A DNA stretch of 47,749 nt from contig DATESN010000098.1 of NCBI GenBank assembly GCA_035270785.1, positions 1 to 47,749 of the forward strand, given 5' to 3'. Under the pieces are notes generated by a model that saw only the letters and a list, made by a program, of their open reading frames with translations, was not told where the DNA came from and searched no databases. Both the position numbers and the translations under genes were made by a program. Every line of letters begins with the position of its first letter. The stretch's first letter is position 1. The stretch is from DATESN01 sp035270785 (lineage in GTDB: Bacteria > Bacillota > Clostridia > Lachnospirales > Lachnospiraceae). Shown here one piece after another: positions 1-6,809 of this stretch.

Positions 1-1191
1 GAATTTTAACCAATTATCTATATCTCTATCAGAAGTTGATGCCCCAGAGACCCCATTATCTCCGGAAGAAGCATCAGGAACATATCCACCAGTTCCACCA
101 AAGAGGATAGATATCAAAATAGATATAATAGTGATTATAGCAGCTTCTAATGGATCGGCATAATCATCTGATTTATTCTCTTCATCATTTTTATCAACAG
201 TATCCTTCCTATCAATAGGTTTAACCTCATCTTTTTCCACCTTTGGTTCAGGACTGGGAGCAGTAGCTTCATCCAGCTCAGGGCTGGTAGTACTATCTTC
301 ATCTACTCTAGGCTCTTCCATCGGAATCTCATCTTCAGCCGGTTGTGATTCATCACTTTGTTCTGGAATGGCCTCGATTGGAGGCTCATCGTCAGGCTGT
401 GCCCACATATCGCTAATAGGGCCTGTGGTATAATCATCAGCTCTAACTGTATAATTAAACTTCATAAATTCATCTATCCAACCATCCGTAAGCTCTAGAC
501 ATTCTGCCAGCCATTGATCATATATTGTGGGAATATCTTCTATCTTTAAATCTCCGGCAACCTGTACATCATTAGAAATTATGAGCAATAAATAAGCCGT
601 TCCATAGTGGCCTATTGGTGTAGGTAGCGGAATGAAATAATGATCATTTTGAAAATAGCCTTCTACATCCTCGTAGCTTATAGTAGCGTAAACAGTCTTG
701 TAATTACCAATCGTATCAACCTTAATAGAATCTGGTATATTATTTATATCTTTATTTCTATATTCTTCATCAGTAATTAATTCATATTGCTCAAGAAACT
801 CCTCAACACCTGTAACCTTGTCAGTGAAACAAAAATTCATTGTAGCCCCAGGACTTTGATATATATATCCATTGTCAAAATCCTGTCTCTGTGATGAGTT
901 GAAATAAATATTTTCAGGTAGGTCAGTAAAATCATAGAATATGTTACGAGCATATTCTATTTCTTCCTCATCTAAATTACGTAATCTCTCATTTATTGCC
1001 AAGAGGTAGGAATAGGTCCCTTTTACAGAATTTTTATCATCTTCTGTAGCCATAGCCTGATACCCATCAGGAAGATTGTTATAATCGCTAATATCTGCTA
1101 ACGGGCTAGCCATTGCAGATAAGGGTGATAAAAGGCTTAGACAGAGAGTAACAATCATAAAAGCTATAATTTTCTTCATAGTCTTATTCAT
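1..1191 (-). CDS. Secreted/membrane-anchored protein of unknown function, 3' end beyond window
   Basis: An open frame of 397 codons runs from an ATG at 1191 to the left edge with no stop, so the C-terminus is missing. The first ~28 residues are a classical signal peptide: MNKTMKK, a hydrophobic core, then an AMA-SP cleavage site. A soluble region to about residue 270 follows, with no family I recognise. Next comes a Pro/Glu/Asp-rich linker (about 265-345), then a hydrophobic stretch (about 354-367) followed by a Gly-rich segment (FGGTGGYVP), which could be a membrane anchor. The start ATG overlaps the stop of the upstream membrane-protein gene as ATGA, so the two are translationally coupled and probably act together at the cell surface. 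The coding frame is seen directly; surface location is inference; the function is unknown. Confidence 0.75.
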   Translation of the reverse strand, partial: MNKTMKKIIAFMIVTLCLSLLSPLSAMASPLADISDYNNLPDGYQAMATEDDKNSVKGTYSYLLAINERLRNLDEEEIEYARNIFYDFTDLPENIYFNSSQRQDFDNGYIYQSPGATMNFCFTDKVTGVEEFLEQYELITDEEYRNKDINNIPDSIKVDTIGNYKTVYATISYEDVEGYFQNDHYFIPLPTPIGHYGTAYLLLIISNDVQVAGDLKIEDIPTIYDQWLAECLELTDGWIDEFMKFNYTVRADDYTTGPISDMWAQPDDEPPIEAIPEQSDESQPAEDEIPMEEPRVDEDSTTSPELDEATAPSPEPKVEKDEVKPIDRKDTVDKNDEENKSDDYADPLEAAIITIISILISILFGGTGGYVPDASSGDNGVSGASTSDRDIDNWLKF

Positions 1192-1907
1192 GCTACAAGC
1201 ACCTCCTTTTTGCTTCTTGCTATAATAGTGAATATTAAAGCAAAAAGCATGAACCCTGCTCCGAGCCAGGCACACCAGGAAAGTCTAATAGCTGAAAGTG
1301 TTACCCCAAGAACAAATCCCAGTGTCATGCCACTAAGACCTCTGGTAATAGCTATGTAAGATGGTGTTTTGCCCTTGGATATACTGCTAACTGCAGAAAA
1401 AATAAGTCCCCACAAAAACCCGCCTTGTCTACCAATGTTTTTTAGCAGCATTATGAAGCCGATTATTCCCACAACACTGTTTTGCAGCGACTGAGTACTG
1501 TTCATAAAAGCGTACAGTAATAAAGAAAAACCTACTCCACCAAGTAATGGAGCAACTGAGCTAATACTCTTGACTGCTAAGGCTTCAAAAAAGCCCTTGA
1601 TTCCACCTATAACTCCGGAAAAGGGTGACTTTTTCTGAAATAAAGGTATAACTGCAGCATTTAAAAATGCTACAACCAAAAGCTTGCCTAGAATCCCACC
1701 TATAGCCCCAAGTACATTTCCGAACATTCCTCCCTGAGCAAAGGTAATAAAGCTTATAATACGCACTGGAAGTGGATTAATTCCATATGAACCTAACAGT
1801 GCAAGCACTAGCCAGAAAACTCCCAGTACAACAGTAGGAATCATTTGCTTAGGATTCTTTAGTGCACTAAATGATTGACGGATGTATCTCATGATATATT
1901 TTCTCAT
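1188..1907 (-). CDS. Polytopic membrane protein of unknown function
   Basis: The product is 239 residues, very hydrophobic and Gly-rich, with about six to eight membrane segments (roughly 25-43, 50-66, 70-90, 118-136, 145-160, 190-232). The N-terminus is short and basic (MRKYIMRYIRQ). I chose the ATG at 1907 because GGAG lies seven bases upstream; a GTG two codons earlier would sit on top of the ribosome-binding site. The stop overlaps the start of the secreted-protein gene (ATGA), so the two form one translational unit. I do not recognise the family: there are no ATPase, transporter or enzyme motifs. It may be an anchor, export or immunity-like partner of the secreted protein, but that is only inference from the coupling. 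Confidence 0.7.
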   Translation of the reverse strand: MRKYIMRYIRQSFSALKNPKQMIPTVVLGVFWLVLALLGSYGINPLPVRIISFITFAQGGMFGNVLGAIGGILGKLLVVAFLNAAVIPLFQKKSPFSGVIGGIKGFFEALAVKSISSVAPLLGGVGFSLLLYAFMNSTQSLQNSVVGIIGFIMLLKNIGRQGGFLWGLIFSAVSSISKGKTPSYIAITRGLSGMTLGFVLGVTLSAIRLSWCAWLGAGFMLFALIFTIIARSKKEVLVA

Positions 1908-1968
1908 ATTCACACTCCTCGCAAAAATATTAGTTTTTAAAATACAAACAAAGCCTTATGCAATATTT

Positions 1969-1996
1969 ATTATATATTTATACAAGAAAATGTCAT
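1969..1996 (-). promoter_or_regulatory. Possible sigma-A promoter for the membrane/secreted pair
   Basis: On the minus strand ATGACA and TATAAT are separated by 16 bp and lie about 60 bp upstream of the ATG at 1907. The -10 is consensus and the -35 matches five of six bases. Confidence 0.4.
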
Positions 1997-2018
1997 CGCC
2001 CAAAAGGATTAATAAGTA

Positions 2019-2046
2019 ACTAAAGTCCTCATACTTTAGTATGAGG
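2019..2046. repeat. Overlapping inverted repeats, IS200/IS605-end-like
   Basis: Two perfect 8-bp inverted repeats overlap. ACTAAAGT (2019-2026) pairs with ACTTTAGT (2033-2040), and CCTCATAC (2027-2034) pairs with GTATGAGG (2039-2046) around a TTTA loop. Only one can form at a time. Short subterminal hairpins of this kind are typical of IS200/IS605-family ends, but there is no tnpA or tnpB frame nearby, so this would be a solo end or a remnant. Confidence 0.4.
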
Positions 2047-2054
2047 TGTCAATA

Positions 2055-2231
2055 TTAGAAGCAAGTACATTCAAATGACAAGGGGACGGAGGTTCTGTCA
2101 GGCATGACAAGGGATATCCGGCCTTTTTTTAGTTGCCCGATTGTCATAGAATATATAGATGTAATTATTACTAATAATGCACATATCATGATGAAACCTA
2201 TTCTTCTTCTTGAGTGTATCTTATCGTTCAT
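2055..2231 (-). CDS. Possible small single-pass membrane peptide (58 aa)
   Basis: A 59-codon frame starts at ATG 2231 and reads MNDKIHSRRR followed by a hydrophobic segment (about residues 11-33) and a basic/polar tail. It lies 15 bp downstream of the calcium-binding protein gene on the same strand. No strong ribosome-binding site is visible. The last ~20 residues are encoded by the REP-like sequence, so this may be the N-terminal remnant of a longer gene cut by a repeat insertion rather than a true gene. Confidence 0.3.
   Translation of the reverse strand: MNDKIHSRRRIGFIMICALLVIITSIYSMTIGQLKKGRISLVMPDRTSVPLSFECTCF
2076..2100. repeat. REP-like element (GGGGACGG type)
   Basis: A 25-bp imperfect palindrome has TGACA/TGTCA ends around AGGGGACGG. 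From memory, dispersed repeats with a GACAAGGGGACGG core are common in clostridial genomes near Y1-type (RAYT) transposases. Only one copy was noticed in this window, and no transposase. Confidence 0.4.
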
Positions 2232-2246
2232 TAATAATATTTTTCT

Positions 2247-3182
2247 TTATATCACCATATCTACATGATTTAATGTGCCTACTGCGCCACTACTCTCTCG
2301 TAGATAGATTCCGGTCTTCTTGATCTCTGCATTCAGCTTATTTTCGTCATTTTTTAAGCTAAACTGCGTATCAGTATTTCTAAGATAAATAGCACCAACG
2401 TCTGCCTCTTTCAGATCTATGAGATAATCGTTGCCCTCTGCATCTTTCGTCCAGACCTTTAATCGTGAGAAAACACTATCGTTTTCATCAATCCATCCAT
2501 TACCGTCATTGTCATAGCCTGCAAGATCTTTGAATCCATCACCGCTTTTTGTACCAAATAATTCAGACCCGTCATTGATGGTTCCATCCCCATTTATATC
2601 AAGTACTAGTAAACCGCTCCCCTGGCCTGCAAAGGATATCTGCTCTTCCTTGCCATCTGTATCTAAATCGAAATAGAATTTTTGATCTGATACACTTCCA
2701 ATATTGGAATCCAGATTAATCATAAGAGGATCTGTCTTTATATAATTCTCTGTCTCCAGTATATTAAATTCTGTGGTAAATTCCCTAGACATGGACACCT
2801 CTATATTAAAGCCGATACTTCTGCCATCCTGCGTCTGCACAACTCCCTGTGATGCAAAAGTGGTGCTCTCTAATTCACTTGAGAATCCTGATGTAGCTGT
2901 AACCCTCTGCCAGGTAGTTCCAGATCCAGTAGTGCCTACTGCCATACTCGCAGAAGTATTCATACTAAAGCTTACCTCTGACTGGTTGCTGAACACTGCT
3001 GTCCTTAAGTCTAAAGTACCATTAGACTTTAATGGCTTAATCTTGTCTGCTTCCGGCACTTTTTCTCCACGAAGGGCTGCAAGAAGCTTTTTTAACATTT
3101 TTATCTTCAGGTCAATCTCCTCTGGTAGTGCAAATTGATTCTGTTCTCTGGTTCTCATACGCTCTGCCATCTGCTTTAACAT
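2247..3182 (-). CDS. Calcium-binding protein with RTX/EF-hand-like module
   Basis: The protein is 311 residues with no signal peptide. The C-terminal half carries paired acidic loops, DINGDGTINDGSELFG and DNDGNGWIDENDSVF, followed by LKVW. This layout (a D.NGDG.I.DG.ELFG loop, then D.DGNGWID..D..F..L.VW) is the Ca2+-binding module found in large RTX-type and other secreted proteins of bacteria. The N-terminal 60 residues are helical and basic, followed by a Ser/Thr-rich beta-type region. I chose the ATG at 3182; an upstream TTG at 3194 is possible because AAAGG lies close to it. Ca2+ binding is inferred from the loops; the biological role is unknown. Neighbours are a decayed hipA upstream and a doubtful small membrane peptide downstream. 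Confidence 0.65.
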   Translation of the reverse strand: MLKQMAERMRTREQNQFALPEEIDLKIKMLKKLLAALRGEKVPEADKIKPLKSNGTLDLRTAVFSNQSEVSFSMNTSASMAVGTTGSGTTWQRVTATSGFSSELESTTFASQGVVQTQDGRSIGFNIEVSMSREFTTEFNILETENYIKTDPLMINLDSNIGSVSDQKFYFDLDTDGKEEQISFAGQGSGLLVLDINGDGTINDGSELFGTKSGDGFKDLAGYDNDGNGWIDENDSVFSRLKVWTKDAEGNDYLIDLKEADVGAIYLRNTDTQFSLKNDENKLNAEIKKTGIYLRESSGAVGTLNHVDMVI

Positions 3183-3226
3183 TGTGGATTTCAATTACCT
3201 TTGTAATATTACAAATATTACAAATA

Positions 3227-4339
3227 TTATAAATATTCCTTCAAATCCTCAGCTATAATCTCTCTGATTTCATCAGAAATTCTTAGAGCTTTCTTCTCAT
3301 CCATCTTCGTTTTTCTTGCAACTTCTATAATATCATCAATTCCCGGATTGCTTCCGTTGCCATTTATTGTCGTAGCATGTTCTCCACCGATTGAACTGCT
3401 ATAGGTCAGATCATATGCCGGTGACAGCTTCCAATCCTCATCCTTATATAAAAAGGAAAAATTCTTAGAATGGTCGTCTCTATTGTGTGCAAATACATTG
3501 AAGCACATCCATCTAAAAAGCTTCTCTATTTCTTCGTAGCTGTGTGTTATTTTTAACGTTATCTGCATCAAAATATTATAATCAAGATTAGGAATCCGAT
3601 GGGAAGTCTCTAATAATCCGCTCACTGATACCATATGAGTTTTCTGATCGTTTTCTCTATCAAAACGCTTTGTTGCAAAATATCCTTCACAAAACTTCGA
3701 AGGCAGAAGCCTTGTATCTGTCAAAGGTAATTGACATTTCTTTGCACAAACAGAATAATCATATTCTTCTCTTCCAATATTCTTTCTATCAATAGAGGAA
3801 GGAAACTTTACGATCCATTCTGCCCCTTCAATCTCATAATTCACTTTTGGCCTTGCCCCACCAGAAGAGCCTCCCATGCGAAACAGTTCATCTAAGTGTT
3901 CTGAATGCTCTGTATCAAACATTTTCCCACATTCCGCTGCAAGTTCATCCAGTGTCATTACTGGTATTACAGCTTTAATTTCATTTGACGGCTGATATTG
4001 CAGCGCACCCATACCACTATTTCCTACAATTGCCAGCCTTGTAAGCGCACTAACACTTGCAGGGTTTATCTGATTTTTCAATAATAACCGGTCCACTAAA
4101 AGCCGACCCCAACCATCCGGAAGACTATCTGAAAACACTCCGAACAATCCATCAAATGGGTCATACTTTTTAGGAACAAAAACACCCTTACGAAGTGGTA
4201 GTGAAACAGGGCTAATAGAAAAGCCTGATCCTATCTACCCATCACTATATTCAAATGCCACCAGATGATCCTTGGTTTCTGCCAAAGTTCCTACATGCTT
4301 TTGATTTATATATACTTCTAAGTGTTTTTTATTGTTCAT
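3227..4339 (-). pseudogene. hipA: HipA-family Ser/Thr kinase toxin with in-frame amber codon
   Basis: The frame starts at ATG 4339 behind an excellent AGGAGG site and overlaps hipB by 11 bp, as expected for hipBA. Codon 35 is TAG (4235-4237), exactly where homologues usually carry a residue of the FEY...W..GFSISP segment; TGG to TAG is the simplest explanation. After it the reading frame continues intact to 3227, about 370 residues in all. Kinase features are present: a Gly/Ser-rich loop GGSSGGARPK, the WIVKFPS lysine, the catalytic loop NRDDHSKN and the metal-binding PAYD. The first possible restart is a TTG at 4147 without a ribosome-binding site, after the N-terminal subdomain. HipA kinases phosphorylate glutamyl-tRNA synthetase and are held by HipB. 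The gene is most likely inactive, unless the stop is read through or is a sequencing error. Confidence 0.8.
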
Positions 4340-4607
4340 CAATTACCTCCTGAATGGATGAATATCCCTTCTTAGAAAATAATAAATCAAAATCATTCTC
4401 CAATCCTAATGCAAATGCTATTTTTATAAGTGAAGATAGTGATATTTCGCCGGTTCTCTCAAATCTTTTGATCGAACCATAGCTAACATCTGATTTCACA
4501 CTAAGTTGCTCCTGTGTAATATTATTCTCCTTTCTCCTTGCACTTACTCTTTTAGCAATTTCAGTATTAATATCATTTGGTGATTTCAAAAATTCAAAGT
4601 TATTCAT
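4329..4607 (-). CDS. hipB: HipB-like antitoxin, XRE-family HTH repressor
   Basis: The product is 92 residues from the ATG at 4607. The N-terminus MNNFEFLKSP precedes a Cro/C1-type helix-turn-helix (about residues 18-70: ARRKENNITQEQLS, then SYGSIKRFERTGEISLSSL). It partners with the adjacent hipA and would both neutralise the kinase and repress its own operon. Longer starts are available (ATG 4637, TTG 4643), but these coincide with a consensus promoter, which makes 4607 the better start. The gene appears intact although hipA is interrupted, consistent with loss of toxin after antitoxin retention. Confidence 0.75.
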   Translation of the reverse strand: MNNFEFLKSPNDINTEIAKRVSARRKENNITQEQLSVKSDVSYGSIKRFERTGEISLSSLIKIAFALGLENDFDLLFSKKGYSSIQEVIDEQ

Positions 4608-4614
4608 AGATATT

Positions 4615-4643
4615 ATTTTAACCTTTTTTATTCTCATTGTCAA
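4615..4643 (-). promoter_or_regulatory. hipBA promoter, predicted leaderless transcript
   Basis: TTGACA (4638-4643), a 17-bp spacer and TAAAAT (4615-4620) form a near-consensus sigma-A promoter. The -10 ends only seven bases before the ATG at 4607, so transcription would begin at or within a base of the start codon. Confidence 0.6.
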
Positions 4644-4716
4644 TGAATAGGTAATATATTATTTGTTTTTAAGGGTGAACGCACCTCACATTTTTTAACT
4701 AATCCTTGACCCTTAT

Positions 4717-5604
4717 TTATAAATGTCCAATAAGAAAGACACCCACATCTGTTGGTAATTCAGAACTAGATATAACCGTTGTATTACTCTTGTTCATCAA
4801 AGTCTCTATCATCAGATTGTAAATTCCCTCTAGCAGTTCTCGGTCATACGGATAACGCTCGAGTAATAAGTCATAATCAATATTTTCAGCAGTTACTTCT
4901 TCATATACTTTGACTGTGTTCATCAAATCTTTTCTCATTTCATCATCACTATTGATTTGATTCGATTTGATATAATTACACTCAGTATCACTAAAATCCG
5001 TATTACTAAAATCAGTCTTATTAATAAGTGCCACCTCTTTCTGCGGTTCTTGAACTTCCGTATTTACAGTTCCTAATCTTTCATTTGTTACTGTTCTAGA
5101 ACCGTTACTTTCTACAGGTATAGGATCTTTACTTCCTTCTGTTCTAGAACTGTCATTTTCTACAGGTCTTGAACTGTACATTTTGCCTGCTCTTGAACTT
5201 TCCTTGTTTTTACTGGATTTTTCCTTCTCATTTTCTGTGGAATTTTCCTCCCACCCATCAACAATAAAGCTCTTTACATACAGAAGACTTGGCAAGCCTA
5301 ACCCACGCCTTCGCTTTTCTACCAATCCTAAATCCTCCAATTCCTTTAAAGTCTTTATTGCTGTTTTCTCAGCTACATTTAGATTCTCCATAATCTCTGT
5401 TATCTTATAAACGATGTACACACGATTTTCATTATCGAACCACTTATTCTTCATTGAAAGACTCATTCTATCTAAAAGGATTCCATATAACAGCTTTGCA
5501 GCCAATGACAAATCTGCAAATAATGGATCTGTAATTAAACGTTTCGGAATTCGTATGAAATTAAATTGATCCGCTTCCGAACCGTAATAATAATTAAAGA
5601 CCAT
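4717..5604 (-). CDS. repA: RepA_N-type replication initiator of a mobile element
   Basis: The product is 295 residues. Residues 1-110 (FNYYYGSEADQFNFIRIPK, then LSLAAKLLYGILLDRMSLS, a VYIVYKI segment and a winged-helix EKTAIKTLKELEDLGLV) match the RepA_N initiator domain found on plasmids and integrative elements of Firmicutes. A Ser/Glu/Arg-rich linker follows (about 115-205), then a short helical C-terminal domain. I chose ATG 5604 because AAGGAG lies 11 bases upstream; an earlier ATG at 5634 overlaps the preceding gene. It lies directly downstream of three excisionase-like genes on the same strand. On integrated elements such proteins support rolling or theta replication of the excised circle; here that role is inferred. 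Confidence 0.75.
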   Translation of the reverse strand: MVFNYYYGSEADQFNFIRIPKRLITDPLFADLSLAAKLLYGILLDRMSLSMKNKWFDNENRVYIVYKITEIMENLNVAEKTAIKTLKELEDLGLVEKRRRGLGLPSLLYVKSFIVDGWEENSTENEKEKSSKNKESSRAGKMYSSRPVENDSSRTEGSKDPIPVESNGSRTVTNERLGTVNTEVQEPQKEVALINKTDFSNTDFSDTECNYIKSNQINSDDEMRKDLMNTVKVYEEVTAENIDYDLLLERYPYDRELLEGIYNLMIETLMNKSNTTVISSSELPTDVGVFLIGHL

Positions 5605-5609
5605 TTCTA

Positions 5610-5864
5610 TCAACTCTCCTTCTGATTTCCCCATGTATGCTTAGGTAGTGGTTTGGCTGGTTCAAGAAATTGTTCCAGATACTGCTCAAATACTTCTGTA
5701 TTTACTAGTGCCGAAGCTCCTACTTTATATATTGCTCCTGCTTCCTTTGCCAATGCCATAAAACGAGTTTTCCCCAAACTGTAAATAATGGAACCTTCTG
5801 TTGCATTCACATATTTCTTCATTACATCCTTGGTCTGTGAATAACTTTTGTACGAATATGCCAT
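5610..5864 (-). CDS. DUF6462-like excisionase-type DNA-binding protein (single domain)
   Basis: The product is 84 residues. Residues 14-66 carry the motif KYVNATEGSIIYSLG, then TRFMALAKEAGAIYKVG and FEQYLEQF, which recurs four times in this operon. The pattern (K-Y/F-V-R..EG..IYS....RF..LA..AGA.YK....LV......Y.E.F) looks like a small winged-helix domain of the excisionase type; I recall the name DUF6462 for it but cannot confirm it here. I chose ATG 5864 for AAGGAGG five bases upstream; the GTG at 5888 would start before that site. The coding region overlaps neither neighbour but is tightly packed, six bases before repA. Confidence 0.6.
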   Translation of the reverse strand: MAYSYKSYSQTKDVMKKYVNATEGSIIYSLGKTRFMALAKEAGAIYKVGASALVNTEVFEQYLEQFLEPAKPLPKHTWGNQKES

Positions 5865-5877
5865 GCCTGCCTCCTTC

Positions 5878-6339
5878 TTACGTTTCACTTTCTTTCCATA
5901 ATGGATTTTTCATCGGGACTGGATTTTCTCTAAACTGTTCCATATAGTCATCAAATATATCCAGGCTAATCAGAACAGTTCCACCAGTACCTTCATTAAT
6001 CTTATATACTGCACCAGCTGCTCTTGCCATTTCAATGAATCGATGATGTCCTATACTGTATATCATCGAACCTTCTCTTATACGCACATATTTCTTTTGA
6101 ACTATTTTATTTGTTCCAGGTACTTTATAAAGATGTCGCATGTAGTCCTCCAACTTCTGATGATGAATAAGAAGCGTTCTTGGTAATTGATAAATTGCAC
6201 CAGCTGCTAAAGCAAATTCCAAAAGTCTTCTTTCTTCTATATTAAAAATCACTATTGCCTCCGTAGGGCGTATATATCTTTTATAAATTTCTTCATCTTT
6301 CAGATAACTTCTGATTGATGGTTTTAATTTCTCAGCCAC
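5878..6339 (-). CDS. Double-domain DUF6462-like DNA-binding protein
   Basis: The product is 153 residues and holds two tandem copies of the same domain seen in its neighbours. Copy one covers about 18-72 (KRYIRPTEAIVIFNI, LAAGAIYQLPR, DYMRHL). Copy two covers about 84-140 (KKYVRIREGSMIYSIG, RFIEMARAAGAVYKI, DDYMEQF). Copy two is closer to the downstream single-domain protein than copy one is, which suggests duplication and fusion. The start is GTG 6339 behind GGGGG with five bases of spacing. Two DNA-binding units in one chain could bridge paired sites, for example at an element end, but that is inference. Confidence 0.6.
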   Translation of the reverse strand: MAEKLKPSIRSYLKDEEIYKRYIRPTEAIVIFNIEERRLLEFALAAGAIYQLPRTLLIHHQKLEDYMRHLYKVPGTNKIVQKKYVRIREGSMIYSIGHHRFIEMARAAGAVYKINEGTGGTVLISLDIFDDYMEQFRENPVPMKNPLWKESET

Positions 6340-6348
6340 ATAATCCCC

Positions 6349-6567
6349 CTACTTGTAAAAGTCATCATCAACTATTCTGAATGTTTCTACATACTCATCT
6401 AAAATCTCTAGATTCACTAGCACCAATTGATTAAACTTGTAGCAAGCTTTTGCATCCTTTGCCAATTGCTGAAACTTTGATAGACTCATATGGTACATCT
6501 GTGCACCTTCATCATAACGAACGAACTTGTCTGGATTTACTTTTTTAACTTTTTTCTTTGTAAGCAT
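6349..6567 (-). CDS. DUF6462-like DNA-binding protein (single domain)
   Basis: The product is 72 residues with a basic N-terminus (MLTKKKVKKVN), then the shared domain: DKFVRYDEGAQMYHMSLS, KFQQLAKDAKACYKF and LDEYVETF. GGAAGGAG lies seven bases before the ATG. It is first in a tight operon with two more DUF6462-like genes and repA. The AGA of the core motif reads AKA here, so this copy is the most diverged of the four. Confidence 0.6.
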   Translation of the reverse strand: MLTKKKVKKVNPDKFVRYDEGAQMYHMSLSKFQQLAKDAKACYKFNQLVLVNLEILDEYVETFRIVDDDFYK

Positions 6568-6809
6568 AAATTATCTCCTTCCGCTTGCTTATTTTAATTG
6601 ACTAATTTTTGATTCTTCCATAACGCAAAAAAAGAGGACACCTTCTAAATTTCTTTAGAAAATGTCCTCATAGCAGTGCTATTTATTAACTTGGATTCCA
6701 AATCTATATTGTAAATTGTTACACATTCTTAGTTATGACTACTGAATTTCTTGGTCAAAACTTGGTCAACCTCTTATCTCAATCCCTGGAACCCTTGATT
6801 TTACTGAAT
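6568..6809. other. Junction between mobile-element genes and lysS
   Basis: This 242-bp stretch holds a strong terminator (6627-6669) and, on the minus strand at 6729-6770, a short frame reading VDQVLTKKFSSHN then stop. That ending resembles tyrosine-recombinase C-termini as I remember them, but the frame is closed just upstream. A tandem TTGACCAAG (separated by two bases) lies in the same place. It is a candidate element boundary, not a proven attachment site. Confidence 0.3.
6627..6669 (-). terminator. Rho-independent terminator downstream of lysS
   Basis: On the minus strand GAGGACA and TTCTAAA pair with TTTAGAA and TGTCCTC across a GAAA loop (two single-side mismatches), followed by TTTTTTT. 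It lies downstream of lysS and before the element genes. Confidence 0.8.

Noticed and set aside
3227..4147. Shortened HipA starting at a TTG (4147)
   Set aside because: The TTG has no ribosome-binding site and lies inside a conserved segment; the true start at 4339 has a perfect one. The split also does not match the HipS/HipT boundary of the HipBST systems.
6729..6770. Intact integrase gene at the lysS junction
   Set aside because: Only 13 codons resembling an integrase C-terminus are open; stops occur immediately upstream in that frame.
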